From 21-14-0-10-47-8 sp966211455 (GTDB lineage: Bacteria; Bdellovibrionota; Bdellovibrionia; Bdellovibrionales; Bdellovibrionaceae), in NCBI GenBank assembly GCA_966211455.1, contig CBIHNI010000009.1, positions 1-64,000 of the forward strand: DNA of 64,000 nt. The letters run 5' to 3'. This document shows positions 25,420-34,399 of the stretch, piece after piece. The notes beneath the pieces were generated by a model. The model saw only the letters and a list, made by a program, of their open reading frames with translations. It had not been told where the DNA came from and ran no database searches. Position numbers and translations under genes: made by a program. Numbering within the stretch: the stretch's first letter is position 1; the number at the start of each line of letters is the position of its first letter.

Positions 25420-27321
25420 ATGTTTCAAAAATTGTCTTTACGTCTGAAGCTATCTCTGTCCGTTGCTTTGCTTTCGATGGTGGTGTTGGGAATTATGACC
25501 TACTTGTCCGCCCATCAAAGCTTTATTTCAGCCGAAGACAACGCACGTGCGATTTCTTTGAACTCGGCACGTTCTTACGCAGGGCAGGTGCGCTCGATCC
25601 TTGAAGGCCCACTGACAGTCGCCCGCTCGATCGCGCAAAGTCTGATTGGTAAAAAGGAATTTGGCGAGCCTTCGCGGGACATGATCAGCTCGGAACTGCA
25701 CCGGCTTTTGATCGATAACAAAGATCTAATCGGAACCTGGACCGGCTGGGAAGCCAATGCCTTGGACGGAAAAGATGCCCAATGGGTGAAAAAAACTGGT
25801 CACGACGAGACCGGCCGCTTTGTTCCGTATTGGTCTTACGATAAAGGTGTTGCGTACCTCAGTCCCTTGTTGGCTTACGATAAGCCAGGTGATGGCGATT
25901 ACTATCTCACGCCGAAATCTCGTTTGAAAGAAACACTGATTGAACCTTATATCTATCCGGTTGCCGGCGTGCCGACCCTGATGACATCAGCGGCGATTCC
26001 GATCGTGATCAACGGTCGCTTTCAAGGTGTGGCCGGCGTCGACATCGGTCTGAAGGGCATTCAAACCCGCATGAATGACTTCAAACCGTTCGAAACTTCA
26101 CAAGCCTACCTGTTATCGAATTCGGGTGCTTGGGTTTCCCATCCGCAAGACGCCTTGATCACCAAGCCAGCCCAGTTTCCGTTTGAAAATGACAGACTGC
26201 TCGGGGCGGTTAAAGCCGGCGAAGAGCTGACATTGATCGGCCGGGATCCGGCCGACGGTAAAGACTATCTCTACACCGTGGTGCCTGTCGTCATGGGACA
26301 CACCGAGCAGCCTTGGGCCTTGGTGGTGCGCACTCCGAATGCGACCGTGATGGCGGCCGCCATGTCTTTGCTTTGGACCCAACTTTTCATTTCATTTATC
26401 GGTGTCGTGCTGTTGATCGGATCGGTCGCAACGCTCGCACATTACATCGCAAAATCCATGGGCGGCCTGTCCCAAGAGTTGCATCAATCTTCGGATGAAG
26501 TCGCATCGGCGATTCACCAGCTGAACGGTGCCGGCCAAAGTCTTTCAAGCTCTTCGTCCGAGTGCGCCGCTTCGATCGAAGAAACAGTCGCTTCCTTGGA
26601 AGAGATGAATTCGATGGTGCATCGAAACAGCGAAAACGCGCAGGTCGCGGCCGATTTGTCGGGTGAATCTCGCAAATCTGTTGAGCTCGGCGAAAAAGAA
26701 ATGACCGGTTTGATCGAGCAAATGACGGCGATCGCGGCTTCTTCGAAAAAGATCGAAGAGATCATCAACGTGATCGACGATATTGCATTTCAAACCAATC
26801 TTCTGGCCTTGAACGCAGCGGTTGAAGCCGCACGGGCCGGCGAACAAGGTAAGGGATTTGCAGTCGTCGCCGAAGCGGTCCGAAATCTGGCGCAGCGATC
26901 GGCGATTGCGGCAAAAGACATCACCGATCTCATCCAGACCAGTGTGCAACAAGTGGATATGGGAACCCAGAAGGCCGAGTCGAGCGGCAAGGTTCTAAAG
27001 AATATTGCCACTTCGATCGAAAAAGTTTCAAACTTAAATCAAGAGATCGCCAAGGCTTCGCAAGAACAGGCGATCGGCGTTGATCAAATCAGCAAAGCTA
27101 TGAACCAACTGGATCAAGTGGTGCAAAGCAATGCTTCGGCTGCGGAAGAAATCGCCGCTTCGGCCGAGCAAATCAACGAGCAATCTCGCGTGATGAAATC
27201 CGTGGTCGAGAAAATGAACGCCAATATCAAAGGTGGCGACACTCAAGCTGCGGATGACACGGGGGTCGATCATGGCTCGCCTTCTCATTCGCATTCATCT
27301 TCAATGAAAAAGGCGGCCTAA
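25420..27321 (+). CDS. Methyl-accepting chemotaxis protein with Cache sensor
   Basis: The 633-aa receptor has a first membrane helix (about 11-30) and a periplasmic dCache-like sensor (about 35-300, with WTGWEANALDGKD and AIPIVINGRFQGVAGVDIG). A second helix (about 312-335) and a cytoplasmic signalling domain follow. The hairpin tip is EEIINVIDDIAFQTNLLALN with the VEAARAGEQGKGFAVVA series. No HAMP domain is evident between helix two and the signalling coil. The C-terminus is His/Ser-rich and lacks a CheR-binding pentapeptide. ATG 25420 follows ACGGAGG. The ligand is unknown. Confidence 0.93.
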   Translation: MFQKLSLRLKLSLSVALLSMVVLGIMTYLSAHQSFISAEDNARAISLNSARSYAGQVRSILEGPLTVARSIAQSLIGKKEFGEPSRDMISSELHRLLIDNKDLIGTWTGWEANALDGKDAQWVKKTGHDETGRFVPYWSYDKGVAYLSPLLAYDKPGDGDYYLTPKSRLKETLIEPYIYPVAGVPTLMTSAAIPIVINGRFQGVAGVDIGLKGIQTRMNDFKPFETSQAYLLSNSGAWVSHPQDALITKPAQFPFENDRLLGAVKAGEELTLIGRDPADGKDYLYTVVPVVMGHTEQPWALVVRTPNATVMAAAMSLLWTQLFISFIGVVLLIGSVATLAHYIAKSMGGLSQELHQSSDEVASAIHQLNGAGQSLSSSSSECAASIEETVASLEEMNSMVHRNSENAQVAADLSGESRKSVELGEKEMTGLIEQMTAIAASSKKIEEIINVIDDIAFQTNLLALNAAVEAARAGEQGKGFAVVAEAVRNLAQRSAIAAKDITDLIQTSVQQVDMGTQKAESSGKVLKNIATSIEKVSNLNQEIAKASQEQAIGVDQISKAMNQLDQVVQSNASAAEEIAASAEQINEQSRVMKSVVEKMNANIKGGDTQAADDTGVDHGSPSHSHSSSMKKAA

Positions 27322-27373
27322 GGCCTTTTCGTCGAGCTAGACATCACCTTCAAATCACCGTAGCCTGAATGTG

Positions 27374-28057
27374 ATGTCTCAATATTTTATTCTTATTCTG
27401 ATGGCCGGATTCGCAATGTTTGCGGGACCGGTTTTTGCCGACGATGCGTCTGTCGCCGCACCGAAATCAGCCGTTTGTGAAAAAGAAGCAAAAACTCTGT
27501 TGCAATCTTTGGGTGCCAAGGGGCCGTGGTTTGCGGTTGCGGCCACCGATGATTGGCAGCAGATCCTACGCTCCCCGACTGCCATGATCGGAACTTGGAT
27601 CGAATGGCGCAGCAAAAAGGACCTGGTGGAAATTGCCCAGGTCTCCTCTGAAAATCAAAAGCTTTGGACCTGGAAGCTAGGCCACTGCTCTTCGGCGCAG
27701 CCAAACACTCCCCATTTTAAAATGCTGGAAGGTCGCAGCGGTCTGAACGATCAAGATTTGCGCCAGCTGATCTCGCAAAAGAAAAAGGCGCTGGTCTATA
27801 TCTGGAGCCCGTCCGCCAGCCTTTCTGTCAAATACATGCAGGTCTTTAAAGACGAGGCGGCCCGACGGGGGTTGGCTTGGACGCCGGTGCAATCGAAGGA
27901 CCTGGCGTCAGTGGATTTGGTGTTTCGGGGTGGACTGATGCATTTTCCCACCAGCTTTATTGTGCAAGACGGGAAAATTTCAAAACGCATCATCGGCGCG
28001 ATGGAGAAGAATACCATTGGGCCTTTCTTTGATGATTACCTAAGAGAGATGAAATGA
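27374..28057 (+). CDS. Secreted thioredoxin-fold protein without CxxC
   Basis: The 227-aa protein starts at ATG 27374 (a GTG lies one codon earlier) and has a signal peptide ending VFA. The C-terminal half resembles thioredoxin: LVYIWSPSASLSVKYMQVF (about 137-155), then a cis-proline-like FPTSFIVQDGKISKRIIG. The usual CxxC is replaced by SPSASLS, so redox activity is unlikely. Two cysteines remain elsewhere. It overlaps the next gene by 4 nt (ATGA), so they are translationally coupled. Confidence 0.7.
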   Translation: MSQYFILILMAGFAMFAGPVFADDASVAAPKSAVCEKEAKTLLQSLGAKGPWFAVAATDDWQQILRSPTAMIGTWIEWRSKKDLVEIAQVSSENQKLWTWKLGHCSSAQPNTPHFKMLEGRSGLNDQDLRQLISQKKKALVYIWSPSASLSVKYMQVFKDEAARRGLAWTPVQSKDLASVDLVFRGGLMHFPTSFIVQDGKISKRIIGAMEKNTIGPFFDDYLREMK

Positions 28058-29145
28058 CTTGTTGGAAATTTTTGTTCTCTTTGATTTGCATGGCGCTTTT
28101 ATCGAACTCCGCTGGGGCTGAGAATTGCCTTCCGGCGGTGGTGGAAAAAGATGCGCCCCCCGAGCTTGAGGGCGGCGCTTATCACCGCATGGATCCCACC
28201 GGACAATGGATGATCGCCTACATCCCCGACTCGATCGCGGCCGGAACCGGCTTTGGCAACACGATGCTGGTGGATTTTCGTGGTAAAGCCGGCAAGTCCC
28301 GTTCGATCAGTTTGGGCGCTGAAACCTATCCGGTCGAAGGCGATTGGCGTTTGATCGGAAGCCCGTCCGTGGGTGGCGTTTCTTATCACGAGTTCCGTGC
28401 ACTTCAAGGCGGAAGCTCTTCGGGGAAAGCTTTCACCGGCGAGCTGGGCGGGCTTTATCATGTCTCGGGCACGCTTCCCGGAGGTGATGCCGATCACATG
28501 ACTTTGCGAACGGTTTCTTATGGCACGTTAGCCTTTGCGGATTACGATGTGCAATTTTCGAAAGGCAAATATGTTTCTTCGAAAAGGAAAATGTATTCGC
28601 AGAAAGAGCTTTGCTGGAATCTCGCCCACAACGGTCAGGCGCAAAAAGTTATGCAGCTGATGCTATCCAAAGACGGAACGGAAATCGCCGGCATGACGCC
28701 GAAGCAGACCGGAAAGCTGCAATTGTTTCGGGTGAAACCGGATCTGACGTGCACGCAGGAAGAGCTTCCCATCCCCGAAACGCAGAAGGTGATGTTTTCG
28801 CACCCGCAACCGGGCAAACTGGGCTACATCGCCTTCAGCGGCGGGGCCGAGCTTTCGGACACATCGATCGCTTCCGGCAAAGTCGCCATCTACGATCGAG
28901 ATTTGAAGAAAATGATTCGCGCCAGCCGCCCGATTGATGGCATCGTCAGCTACACTCCGGGAACTTTGAAGGATGGCCGCGTTTCGTATTTGGCCAAGGT
29001 TAACGGCAAGCTGAAATACGTGATCGTGGATCCTTATCAGATCGATCCGCAGCCGGGGGTTGGATGTCTGAAGGCTGCGGCTCCTGCTGGGGCGGGCGGC
29101 GTTGGCGGGAGCGGTGGCGGCTCTGGCTCGACGGGCGCACAGTAG
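28054..29145 (+). CDS. Secreted hypothetical protein with Gly-rich tail
   Basis: The 363-aa protein has a signal peptide (1-22, ending SAGA) and a beta-rich mature region with about five cysteines. It ends in a low-complexity Gly/Ser/Ala tail (last 25 residues). No domain is recognised. Its start overlaps the thioredoxin-fold gene by 4 nt, so the two products are probably made together. A REP-like array begins about 35 nt after its stop. Confidence 0.75.
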   Translation: MTCWKFLFSLICMALLSNSAGAENCLPAVVEKDAPPELEGGAYHRMDPTGQWMIAYIPDSIAAGTGFGNTMLVDFRGKAGKSRSISLGAETYPVEGDWRLIGSPSVGGVSYHEFRALQGGSSSGKAFTGELGGLYHVSGTLPGGDADHMTLRTVSYGTLAFADYDVQFSKGKYVSSKRKMYSQKELCWNLAHNGQAQKVMQLMLSKDGTEIAGMTPKQTGKLQLFRVKPDLTCTQEELPIPETQKVMFSHPQPGKLGYIAFSGGAELSDTSIASGKVAIYDRDLKKMIRASRPIDGIVSYTPGTLKDGRVSYLAKVNGKLKYVIVDPYQIDPQPGVGCLKAAAPAGAGGVGGSGGGSGSTGAQ

Positions 29146-29180
29146 GCATTGCTTCGGAGACTGAGCGCGGGAGTGGTGCC

Positions 29181-29352
29181 ACACCACCGCGTCGGTGACC
29201 GGATGCTGAATCGGTAATTCACCGCGCCTCCGGTGACTGAATTCCGAGTCGGTAATTCACCGCGCCTCCGGTGACCTGACGTGGGAATGCCGGCACACCA
29301 CCCCATCGGTGACTGAGTACATTGCTGTCAGCTCACCACCGCATCGGTGACC
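29181..29352. repeat. Array of five REP-like hairpin units
   Basis: Five copies of a (T/C)CACCGC...CGGTGAC hairpin core occur with ACCGC/ACCCC starts at 29186, 29221, 29259, 29299 and 29338, so they are spaced 35-40 bp. Units two and three share AATTCACCGCGCCTCCGGTG exactly. Each forms a short stem with a 4-6 nt loop. The linkers (for example GAATCGGTAATT and GAGTCGGTAATT) are also related. Single units recur near 18283 and inside the HNH gene at 30410. The rest of the gap to 29599 is AT-rich with no gene. Confidence 0.7.
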
Positions 29353-29599
29353 GAATGCAGCGAGTGACGGAAAATAATATTTTATTCTGCTTGACGAGAT
29401 TTTCGTCTTCTAAATTCCGCTTGAGTGAGCTGCATTTGCACTGATGATCTGAAATTTTCAAAAATGAATTTTGCATCTCACAGAGAGCCAATCCATGCGT
29501 TTCATCACAAGCCGCAAGTGCATCTCATCCATCTCAAAAAACAGCTTTTAAAAACCCATGCTAGAAAGATCTCGAACTCAAATTATAAGGATCAATCAA

Positions 29600-30709
29600 A
29601 TGAGCCATTTCGAAATGAACTGCATGAAGCGTAAAATCAACCCAGCTAAACTCAAAACAAACGATACGGAACTCAAAAATCCGCCGATTAATTATCCACT
29701 CACGCTGCAAAAGCTCACAAACGACGAGCTAGAATTCCGATTAAAAGATCTCGTCCAAAAAGAAAGAAAGCTTTTACATATTATTTTAGAGCATATTAAA
29801 GAAGTCAGCCGTCGTGAGCTTTACTTAGCGAAAGCTTATTCATCGATGTACGAGTACCTGACAAAAGAAATGGGATATTCGGGCTCTTCCGCTATGCGAA
29901 GGCTTGAGGCTGCAAATCTCTTAAAAGACCTGCCAAGTTTAGCTGAAAATATCAAAAATGGATCCGTGAACCTCACACAGGTATGTGAATTATCACGAGC
30001 GATCAAAGAAAAAGAGCGCATCAGCAAAAAGAGAGTTTCAACTGAAGTGAAAGAAGCACTTCTCAGTGAGATTCATTCTAAAACAACTGCTGAAACACAG
30101 AAAATCTTAGCCGAAAGCTTAGATCTGCCACTGCAGACTCAAGATAAAAAACGCGTGCAAAAAGACGAATCGGTTCGCTTAGAGATCACTTTATCGAAAG
30201 AGCAATTTGAAAAGCTGCGGTCATCACGAGATGAGCTTATTCATGTGCTCTCACAACAGCAAAAAGATACTTCTTGGGGGAATGTGATTGAAGTGTTGTG
30301 TGAGAGACATTTGCAGAAAGTGGAAAAAGATTTATCTGCACGGTCAAGAAAAGTGATATCGATAAAACCCTCGGCTCCAAGAACTGCGCAGTCCTTGCCG
30401 CAGCCAATTACCGCTTCGGTGACGGAGGGCGTTGCCGGTTTGAAAGATGTGGCGATAAAGGCAGACCTGCCTATGCTTGTGGAACAAAGAATGACTCAGC
30501 CGGTGCGCATGAGCTTATTGAAAAGTCGCTGCTGTCAGTTCCGCGATCAAAAGACGGGCCGAAAATGTCAGAGCACCTTTGCACTTCAAGTGGATCATAT
30601 TATCCCCAGATGGGCTGGTGGCGGCGACGAACCTATGAACCTTCAGTACCTATGTGCGGCTCATAATGCTTACAAGTATCGCCGACAGGCTGGGATTGTG
30701 CGCAGGTGA
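29600..30709 (+). CDS. HNH endonuclease, stand-alone
   Basis: ATG 29600 follows AAGGA (29588) and gives 369 aa; an ATG at 29558 would add 14 residues without a ribosome binding site. The C-terminus carries an HNH nuclease site: CQSTFALQVDHIIPRWAGG with D332/H333, N347 and H355, and zinc-binding cysteines in SRCCQF, GRKCQS and YLCAAH. The long helical N-terminal part (about 1-240) has a DNA-binding look. Such genes are typically multi-copy and mobile. A REP-like unit is embedded in its coding sequence at 30410-30437. Confidence 0.85.
   Translation: MSHFEMNCMKRKINPAKLKTNDTELKNPPINYPLTLQKLTNDELEFRLKDLVQKERKLLHIILEHIKEVSRRELYLAKAYSSMYEYLTKEMGYSGSSAMRRLEAANLLKDLPSLAENIKNGSVNLTQVCELSRAIKEKERISKKRVSTEVKEALLSEIHSKTTAETQKILAESLDLPLQTQDKKRVQKDESVRLEITLSKEQFEKLRSSRDELIHVLSQQQKDTSWGNVIEVLCERHLQKVEKDLSARSRKVISIKPSAPRTAQSLPQPITASVTEGVAGLKDVAIKADLPMLVEQRMTQPVRMSLLKSRCCQFRDQKTGRKCQSTFALQVDHIIPRWAGGGDEPMNLQYLCAAHNAYKYRRQAGIVRR
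30410..30437 (+). repeat. REP-like unit inside the HNH gene
   Basis: ACCGCTTCGGTGACGG followed by GCGTTGCCG matches 23 of 28 positions at 18283-18310 and shares the core of the array at 29181-29352. It is read in frame as TASVTEGVAG, within a probable linker between the helical part and the HNH domain, so the insertion would be tolerated. Confidence 0.5.
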
Positions 30710-30874
30710 TCTCTGGCCGGGGTGTTTCGAGCGAAAATCTGTCGAAAGTTTGAACAGTTTCACACTTTTTTCCAAGACTCGGTTGCCTGCTCTTGAAACT
30801 GGGTGAGCGCAAAAGTTTTGTGCTAAACTTGGTTCCTATTTTCGGACGACTTTCTGACCGCAAGGAGATTTGCC

Positions 30875-31306
30875 ATGTCGCGCCTTCAACGCCTTCCGTT
30901 TTCATTCTCAATGCTGTTCTCACTGATACTGATCGGCTTGAATGCCAGCGCGGCCTCGAAGAAGGTTTTCTATTCGTGCCAGGGCGGATTCGAAGTTCAG
31001 GTCGCGATGAACATGCCGGCCGAAGCTCCAAGTGATCTCAGCGAACTGCGCGGACGCATCACGGTGGAGTTGATCAACGGCTTCCCGCCGATCACTTTGG
31101 TTGAAAAACCATTTACGACCGCGATCGAAGAAGGAACGTTAGCCCTGACCTCGAGACCCGACGGTGAATTTAAGCGGGTCGCGACGCTGTCGGTGCCACT
31201 TTCTTTCCGGACATTGCCTAGCTTCAGTGCAGCCCTGACCGTGACCAGCAAAGGCAAAGTCTTTATCGAACGCGATGTGATTTGCAAATTGGAACAAGAA
31301 CAATAA
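30875..31306 (+). CDS. Secreted hypothetical protein
   Basis: The 143-aa protein starts at ATG 30875 after AAGGAG. Its signal peptide (about 8-27) ends NASA. The mature part is beta-rich with two cysteines (FYSCQGG and VICKLE) that could close one disulfide. No family is recognised. It converges on the PqiA-domain gene with 34 nt between stops. Confidence 0.7.
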   Translation: MSRLQRLPFSFSMLFSLILIGLNASAASKKVFYSCQGGFEVQVAMNMPAEAPSDLSELRGRITVELINGFPPITLVEKPFTTAIEEGTLALTSRPDGEFKRVATLSVPLSFRTLPSFSAALTVTSKGKVFIERDVICKLEQEQ

Positions 31307-31340
31307 GAACTGGCATTTCAGACCCAACTCAAATTCGACC

Positions 31341-32696
31341 TCAACCTTGAATCTCTGGCGCCGGCCGCGACGGAGATTCCGAGCTTTCCACAAAATCGAG
31401 TTCGGCCTTTCGGAATTTTTCCCGCGCCAAAGGCTTTCCAACCGATTTCTGCCGAGTCAAAAATTCCGACAAGAACAAAGCCAAAACCGCATAAGACATA
31501 AACAGATAAAACCCCGGCTGCAAAGAAGTCCCATTGGTCGTCAGCAAAACGATCTCTTGATCAGCGGCATGCAATTTTCCAAGCTGGCTTGAGATGATTC
31601 CGTTAAATCCGATGTAGGCCATAAAGATGGCGATGATCATGACATCGGTCATCGACCATTTACCCGACTTCAACACAAAGAACTGAATCCACTTGCTGTC
31701 ACGAGCACCGCGATGATTGTAATAATACGCAATGGTTGATAGCAGCTTCAGCACCGGGAAGATCACACTGAAGGCGACCATCAAGACACCGACCACCTTC
31801 ATTTGTAAATCTTGATGCGTGATCATAATCCAAAACACATCCAAAACGCTTTTCGTCTGAAAATACAGAATCTGATTTACGAACTTAATCGGATGATCGA
31901 AAAGCACAAAGCTCATCTCGGAAATTTTGGCTTCCAAATCGATCATGGGTGTCGTCACTCCGGCGATCAATAACATCAAGAGTATCAAGGTCAAAGTGAT
32001 ATACTGCGCACTGGGAAGCGGCAGGCGGCTCAGTCCCGAACTCGCAAACGCTAAAGCCGCAAGTCCGATCATCACCCAGGACAAAACCGAAATGAGGTTT
32101 CGGGCCTGCAAGATTTCTTGATTCAATCGATCTTTTGCGACCTGAATATCGTCGGTCTGCATGCGGCCCATGATCGTTTCGACCTGCGAAAGGTCCTGCT
32201 CTTCAAATGTCTTTTCAAAGTATTCTTCTACTTTATCTGCCAAAAGATTTTTCAACGTCTTTTTGGTTTTCGGCCGCTCCATGATTTTCATAATCGAATC
32301 GGCGTATTCTGGAATCCCTGCCTTGATATCTTTGATATCCACAAAAGTGTTGATAAAAGCCTGCTTCAGTTTTCCCTTCACTGATTTTGAATTTTTCTCG
32401 CGGATTTTTTTATCGACCCCGTCGATCAATGCATTGAGCTGGGCTTCCAGCATGGGCCGAATCTGCTTTTCGTTTTCGCGCACACTGAGCTCGGAAATTT
32501 CGGCGTTCACAATTTCGGAAAGCTGTTTCTTCCATTCGTTGATACTGAAAAGACCGTACTTGATATGGTTGATTTCCGAGTAATCTTGCTTGCGATGTTG
32601 ATTTTCGATGGATCTGGAAACGATCTGCTGACACAAAACCGTGCACGCAATCAGAATAACGACGAAAAGCGCTGTCTTCAGTTTTTCCATTTTCAT
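31341..32696 (-). CDS. PqiA-domain inner-membrane protein
   Basis: The 451-aa protein has one N-terminal membrane helix (about 6-24) and a long charged helical region (about 30-205). It then has four or more membrane helices with the PqiA hallmark LKSGKWSMTDVMIIAIFMAYIG (motif KWSM.DV, about 345-353). PqiA proteins work with MCE-type lipid-transfer systems in the envelope. Here no MCE (PqiB) gene is adjacent. The 170-residue extension between the first and second helices is unusual and would lie in the periplasm. Confidence 0.8.
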   Translation of the reverse strand: MKMEKLKTALFVVILIACTVLCQQIVSRSIENQHRKQDYSEINHIKYGLFSINEWKKQLSEIVNAEISELSVRENEKQIRPMLEAQLNALIDGVDKKIREKNSKSVKGKLKQAFINTFVDIKDIKAGIPEYADSIMKIMERPKTKKTLKNLLADKVEEYFEKTFEEQDLSQVETIMGRMQTDDIQVAKDRLNQEILQARNLISVLSWVMIGLAALAFASSGLSRLPLPSAQYITLTLILLMLLIAGVTTPMIDLEAKISEMSFVLFDHPIKFVNQILYFQTKSVLDVFWIMITHQDLQMKVVGVLMVAFSVIFPVLKLLSTIAYYYNHRGARDSKWIQFFVLKSGKWSMTDVMIIAIFMAYIGFNGIISSQLGKLHAADQEIVLLTTNGTSLQPGFYLFMSYAVLALFLSEFLTRQKSVGKPLAREKFRKAELDFVESSESPSRPAPEIQG

Positions 32697-32812
32697 GACG
32701 CATCACCGGGCAATTTGGGACATTCGCAACCGCGATTCTGAGAAAATGCACATCCTATGCCGAATAAGACCTACCACCTGGACATTTTCGACTTCGTTGA
32801 CAGCTTGGGGAT

Positions 32813-33808
32813 ATGACTTCGTTAAAAGAAATGCCCCATTCGATATTGGATCTGGTTCCTTACCAGGATGAAAATAACATCCGGGGCGCGTTCGACAACG
32901 CGGTCCGCTTGGCACAGCTGGCTGAATCCCTGGGTTACCATCGCTTCTGGATGGCCGAGCACCACAATTTGCAAGGCATCGCCAGCTCGGCAACGGCGGT
33001 TTTGATTCAGCATGTGGCTTCGAAAACCAATACGATCCGGGTCGGCTCGGGCGGGATTATGCTTCCCAATCATTCGCCGCTGGCGATTGCGGAACAGTTT
33101 GCGACTTTAAGTCTTCTGAATCCCCACCGAATTGATTTGGGTTTGGGCCGCGCCCCCGGCAGCGATCAACGAACCATGCGGGCTTTACGTGGTGATAAAT
33201 CCGATGTGGATTTTGGCGAGCAAGTGCTGGAACTTTTGTCTTACTTTCAACCCGCAGGGCCCGAGCAAAGATTGAAAGCGATCCCGGGCGTCGGTCATCC
33301 AGTACCGATCGTGATTTTGGGTTCCAGTCTTTACAGCGCACAACTGGCCGCCCGCCTTGGCAGACCTTACGCGTTTGCCGGACACTTTGCTCCGGGCATG
33401 ATGCACCAAGCGCTTGAGCTGTATCGCACGCGATTTCAACCTTCCGAAGTTTTAGAAAAACCATACGTGATTGTGGGAGTTCCGATTATCGCCGCCGACA
33501 ACGATGCCAAGGCACAGTTCTTAGCGACAAGTGTCTATCAAAGATTCTTGTCTTTGATTCGTGGACGATTGAAGCCAACTCCACCACCGGTGCACAATAT
33601 GGACGGCCTGTGGAGCCCCGAAGAAAAAGAAAAAGTCGAAAGCATGATGCAAACCCTGATCGTCGGATCCGTCGAAACTGTGAACAAAGGTCTGCAATCA
33701 CTGAAGCGCGAAACCGAAACGGACGAGTTCATTGTCACATCGGACTTTTACGAGTTTTCAAACCGGCTTCGCTCTTACGAATTGATTCACCAAGCTTTTC
33801 TGCTTTAA
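32813..33808 (+). CDS. Luciferase-like monooxygenase (LLM class)
   Basis: The 331-aa protein has the bacterial luciferase-like TIM barrel: AQLAESLGYHRFWMAEHHN (about 34-52), TNTIRVGSGGIMLPNHSPL (about 73-91) and RIDLGLGRAPGSDQRT (about 107-122), with VPIVILGSS later. This pattern is typical of the single-component YhbW/MsnO8-type group that uses FMNH2. ATG 32813 follows TTGGGGAT. Substrate unknown. Its last 4 nt overlap the convergent small membrane protein gene. Confidence 0.88.
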   Translation: MTSLKEMPHSILDLVPYQDENNIRGAFDNAVRLAQLAESLGYHRFWMAEHHNLQGIASSATAVLIQHVASKTNTIRVGSGGIMLPNHSPLAIAEQFATLSLLNPHRIDLGLGRAPGSDQRTMRALRGDKSDVDFGEQVLELLSYFQPAGPEQRLKAIPGVGHPVPIVILGSSLYSAQLAARLGRPYAFAGHFAPGMMHQALELYRTRFQPSEVLEKPYVIVGVPIIAADNDAKAQFLATSVYQRFLSLIRGRLKPTPPPVHNMDGLWSPEEKEKVESMMQTLIVGSVETVNKGLQSLKRETETDEFIVTSDFYEFSNRLRSYELIHQAFLL

Positions 33809-34077
33809 TATTCGCGGCGCCGCCGGGCCGAGACGACAGCCTTCTTCTCGGCTCCCTCGCCACCTAGCGCCCAGATCCAAGTCAAAATCACCAAAACTGT
33901 GTTCGTGTGCCAGTAAACGTTGGTTGCAAGAATGGCGACCAAAAGCCGTGGCGCGAAGATAAATCCGAGCCACCACAAAAGGCCACCGGTCGCCACACTT
34001 GAAAACAAAAGCGTCAGTCGTGGGAAGAAGAACATAAAGACGACAAACAAAATGCCATGCACATCCCAAAAGTTCAT
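33805..34077 (-). CDS. Small membrane protein, 90 aa
   Basis: ATG 34077 is preceded by GAGGAGGAAG, a very strong ribosome binding site. The protein has two or three hydrophobic segments (about 5-25, 28-48, 57-72) rich in Phe and Trp, and a basic C-terminal tail RRRREY. No domain name comes to mind, but the FWDVHG...FFFPRLTLLF...APRLLVAIL pattern looks conserved. Confidence 0.75.
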   Translation of the reverse strand: MNFWDVHGILFVVFMFFFPRLTLLFSSVATGGLLWWLGFIFAPRLLVAILATNVYWHTNTVLVILTWIWALGGEGAEKKAVVSARRRREY

Positions 34078-34111
34078 TCTTCCTCCTCAGATTTGATTCC
34101 TTCAGCCTATA

Positions 34112-34279
34112 TCAAATCTGAGATTCGTTCAAAGCTTCACGAACTTCGGGATCGCTTTCGGCGTCGATTTCTTTGCCGGTGCTGGTTCCCGTTGAAATCT
34201 GGCCCGGATTGGCCTCGTTGCGAGACTGAGATGTTTCAGGTGATGTCTTGGTCAGATCTTTTTTAGTATCGACTTGCAT
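34112..34279 (-). CDS. Small hydrophilic 55-aa protein
   Basis: ATG 34279 is preceded by AAGGAGGCCCT, a near-perfect ribosome binding site, and the frame runs 55 codons to TGA at 34112. The product is highly polar, rich in Ser/Thr/Glu, with no hydrophobic core (for example NEANPGQISTGTSTGKEID), suggesting a disordered protein. It lies 34 nt upstream of the small membrane protein gene on the same strand, so they form an operon. Function unknown. Confidence 0.6.
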   Translation of the reverse strand: MQVDTKKDLTKTSPETSQSRNEANPGQISTGTSTGKEIDAESDPEVREALNESQI

Positions 34280-34399
34280 AGGGCCTCCTTGTTGGAAATC
34301 ATTTTGCTATTCATGAATGCAAAAACTTTTCCAGGGGACCTTTACGGGCCGAAAATAGAATTTTGGAACATGTCAGGGTCAGAATGGGACAAAATGACG

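Noticed and set aside
29181..29352. CRISPR array
   Set aside because: Units are short hairpins with variable sequence and related linkers, not identical repeats with unique 30-40 bp spacers, and no cas gene is present.
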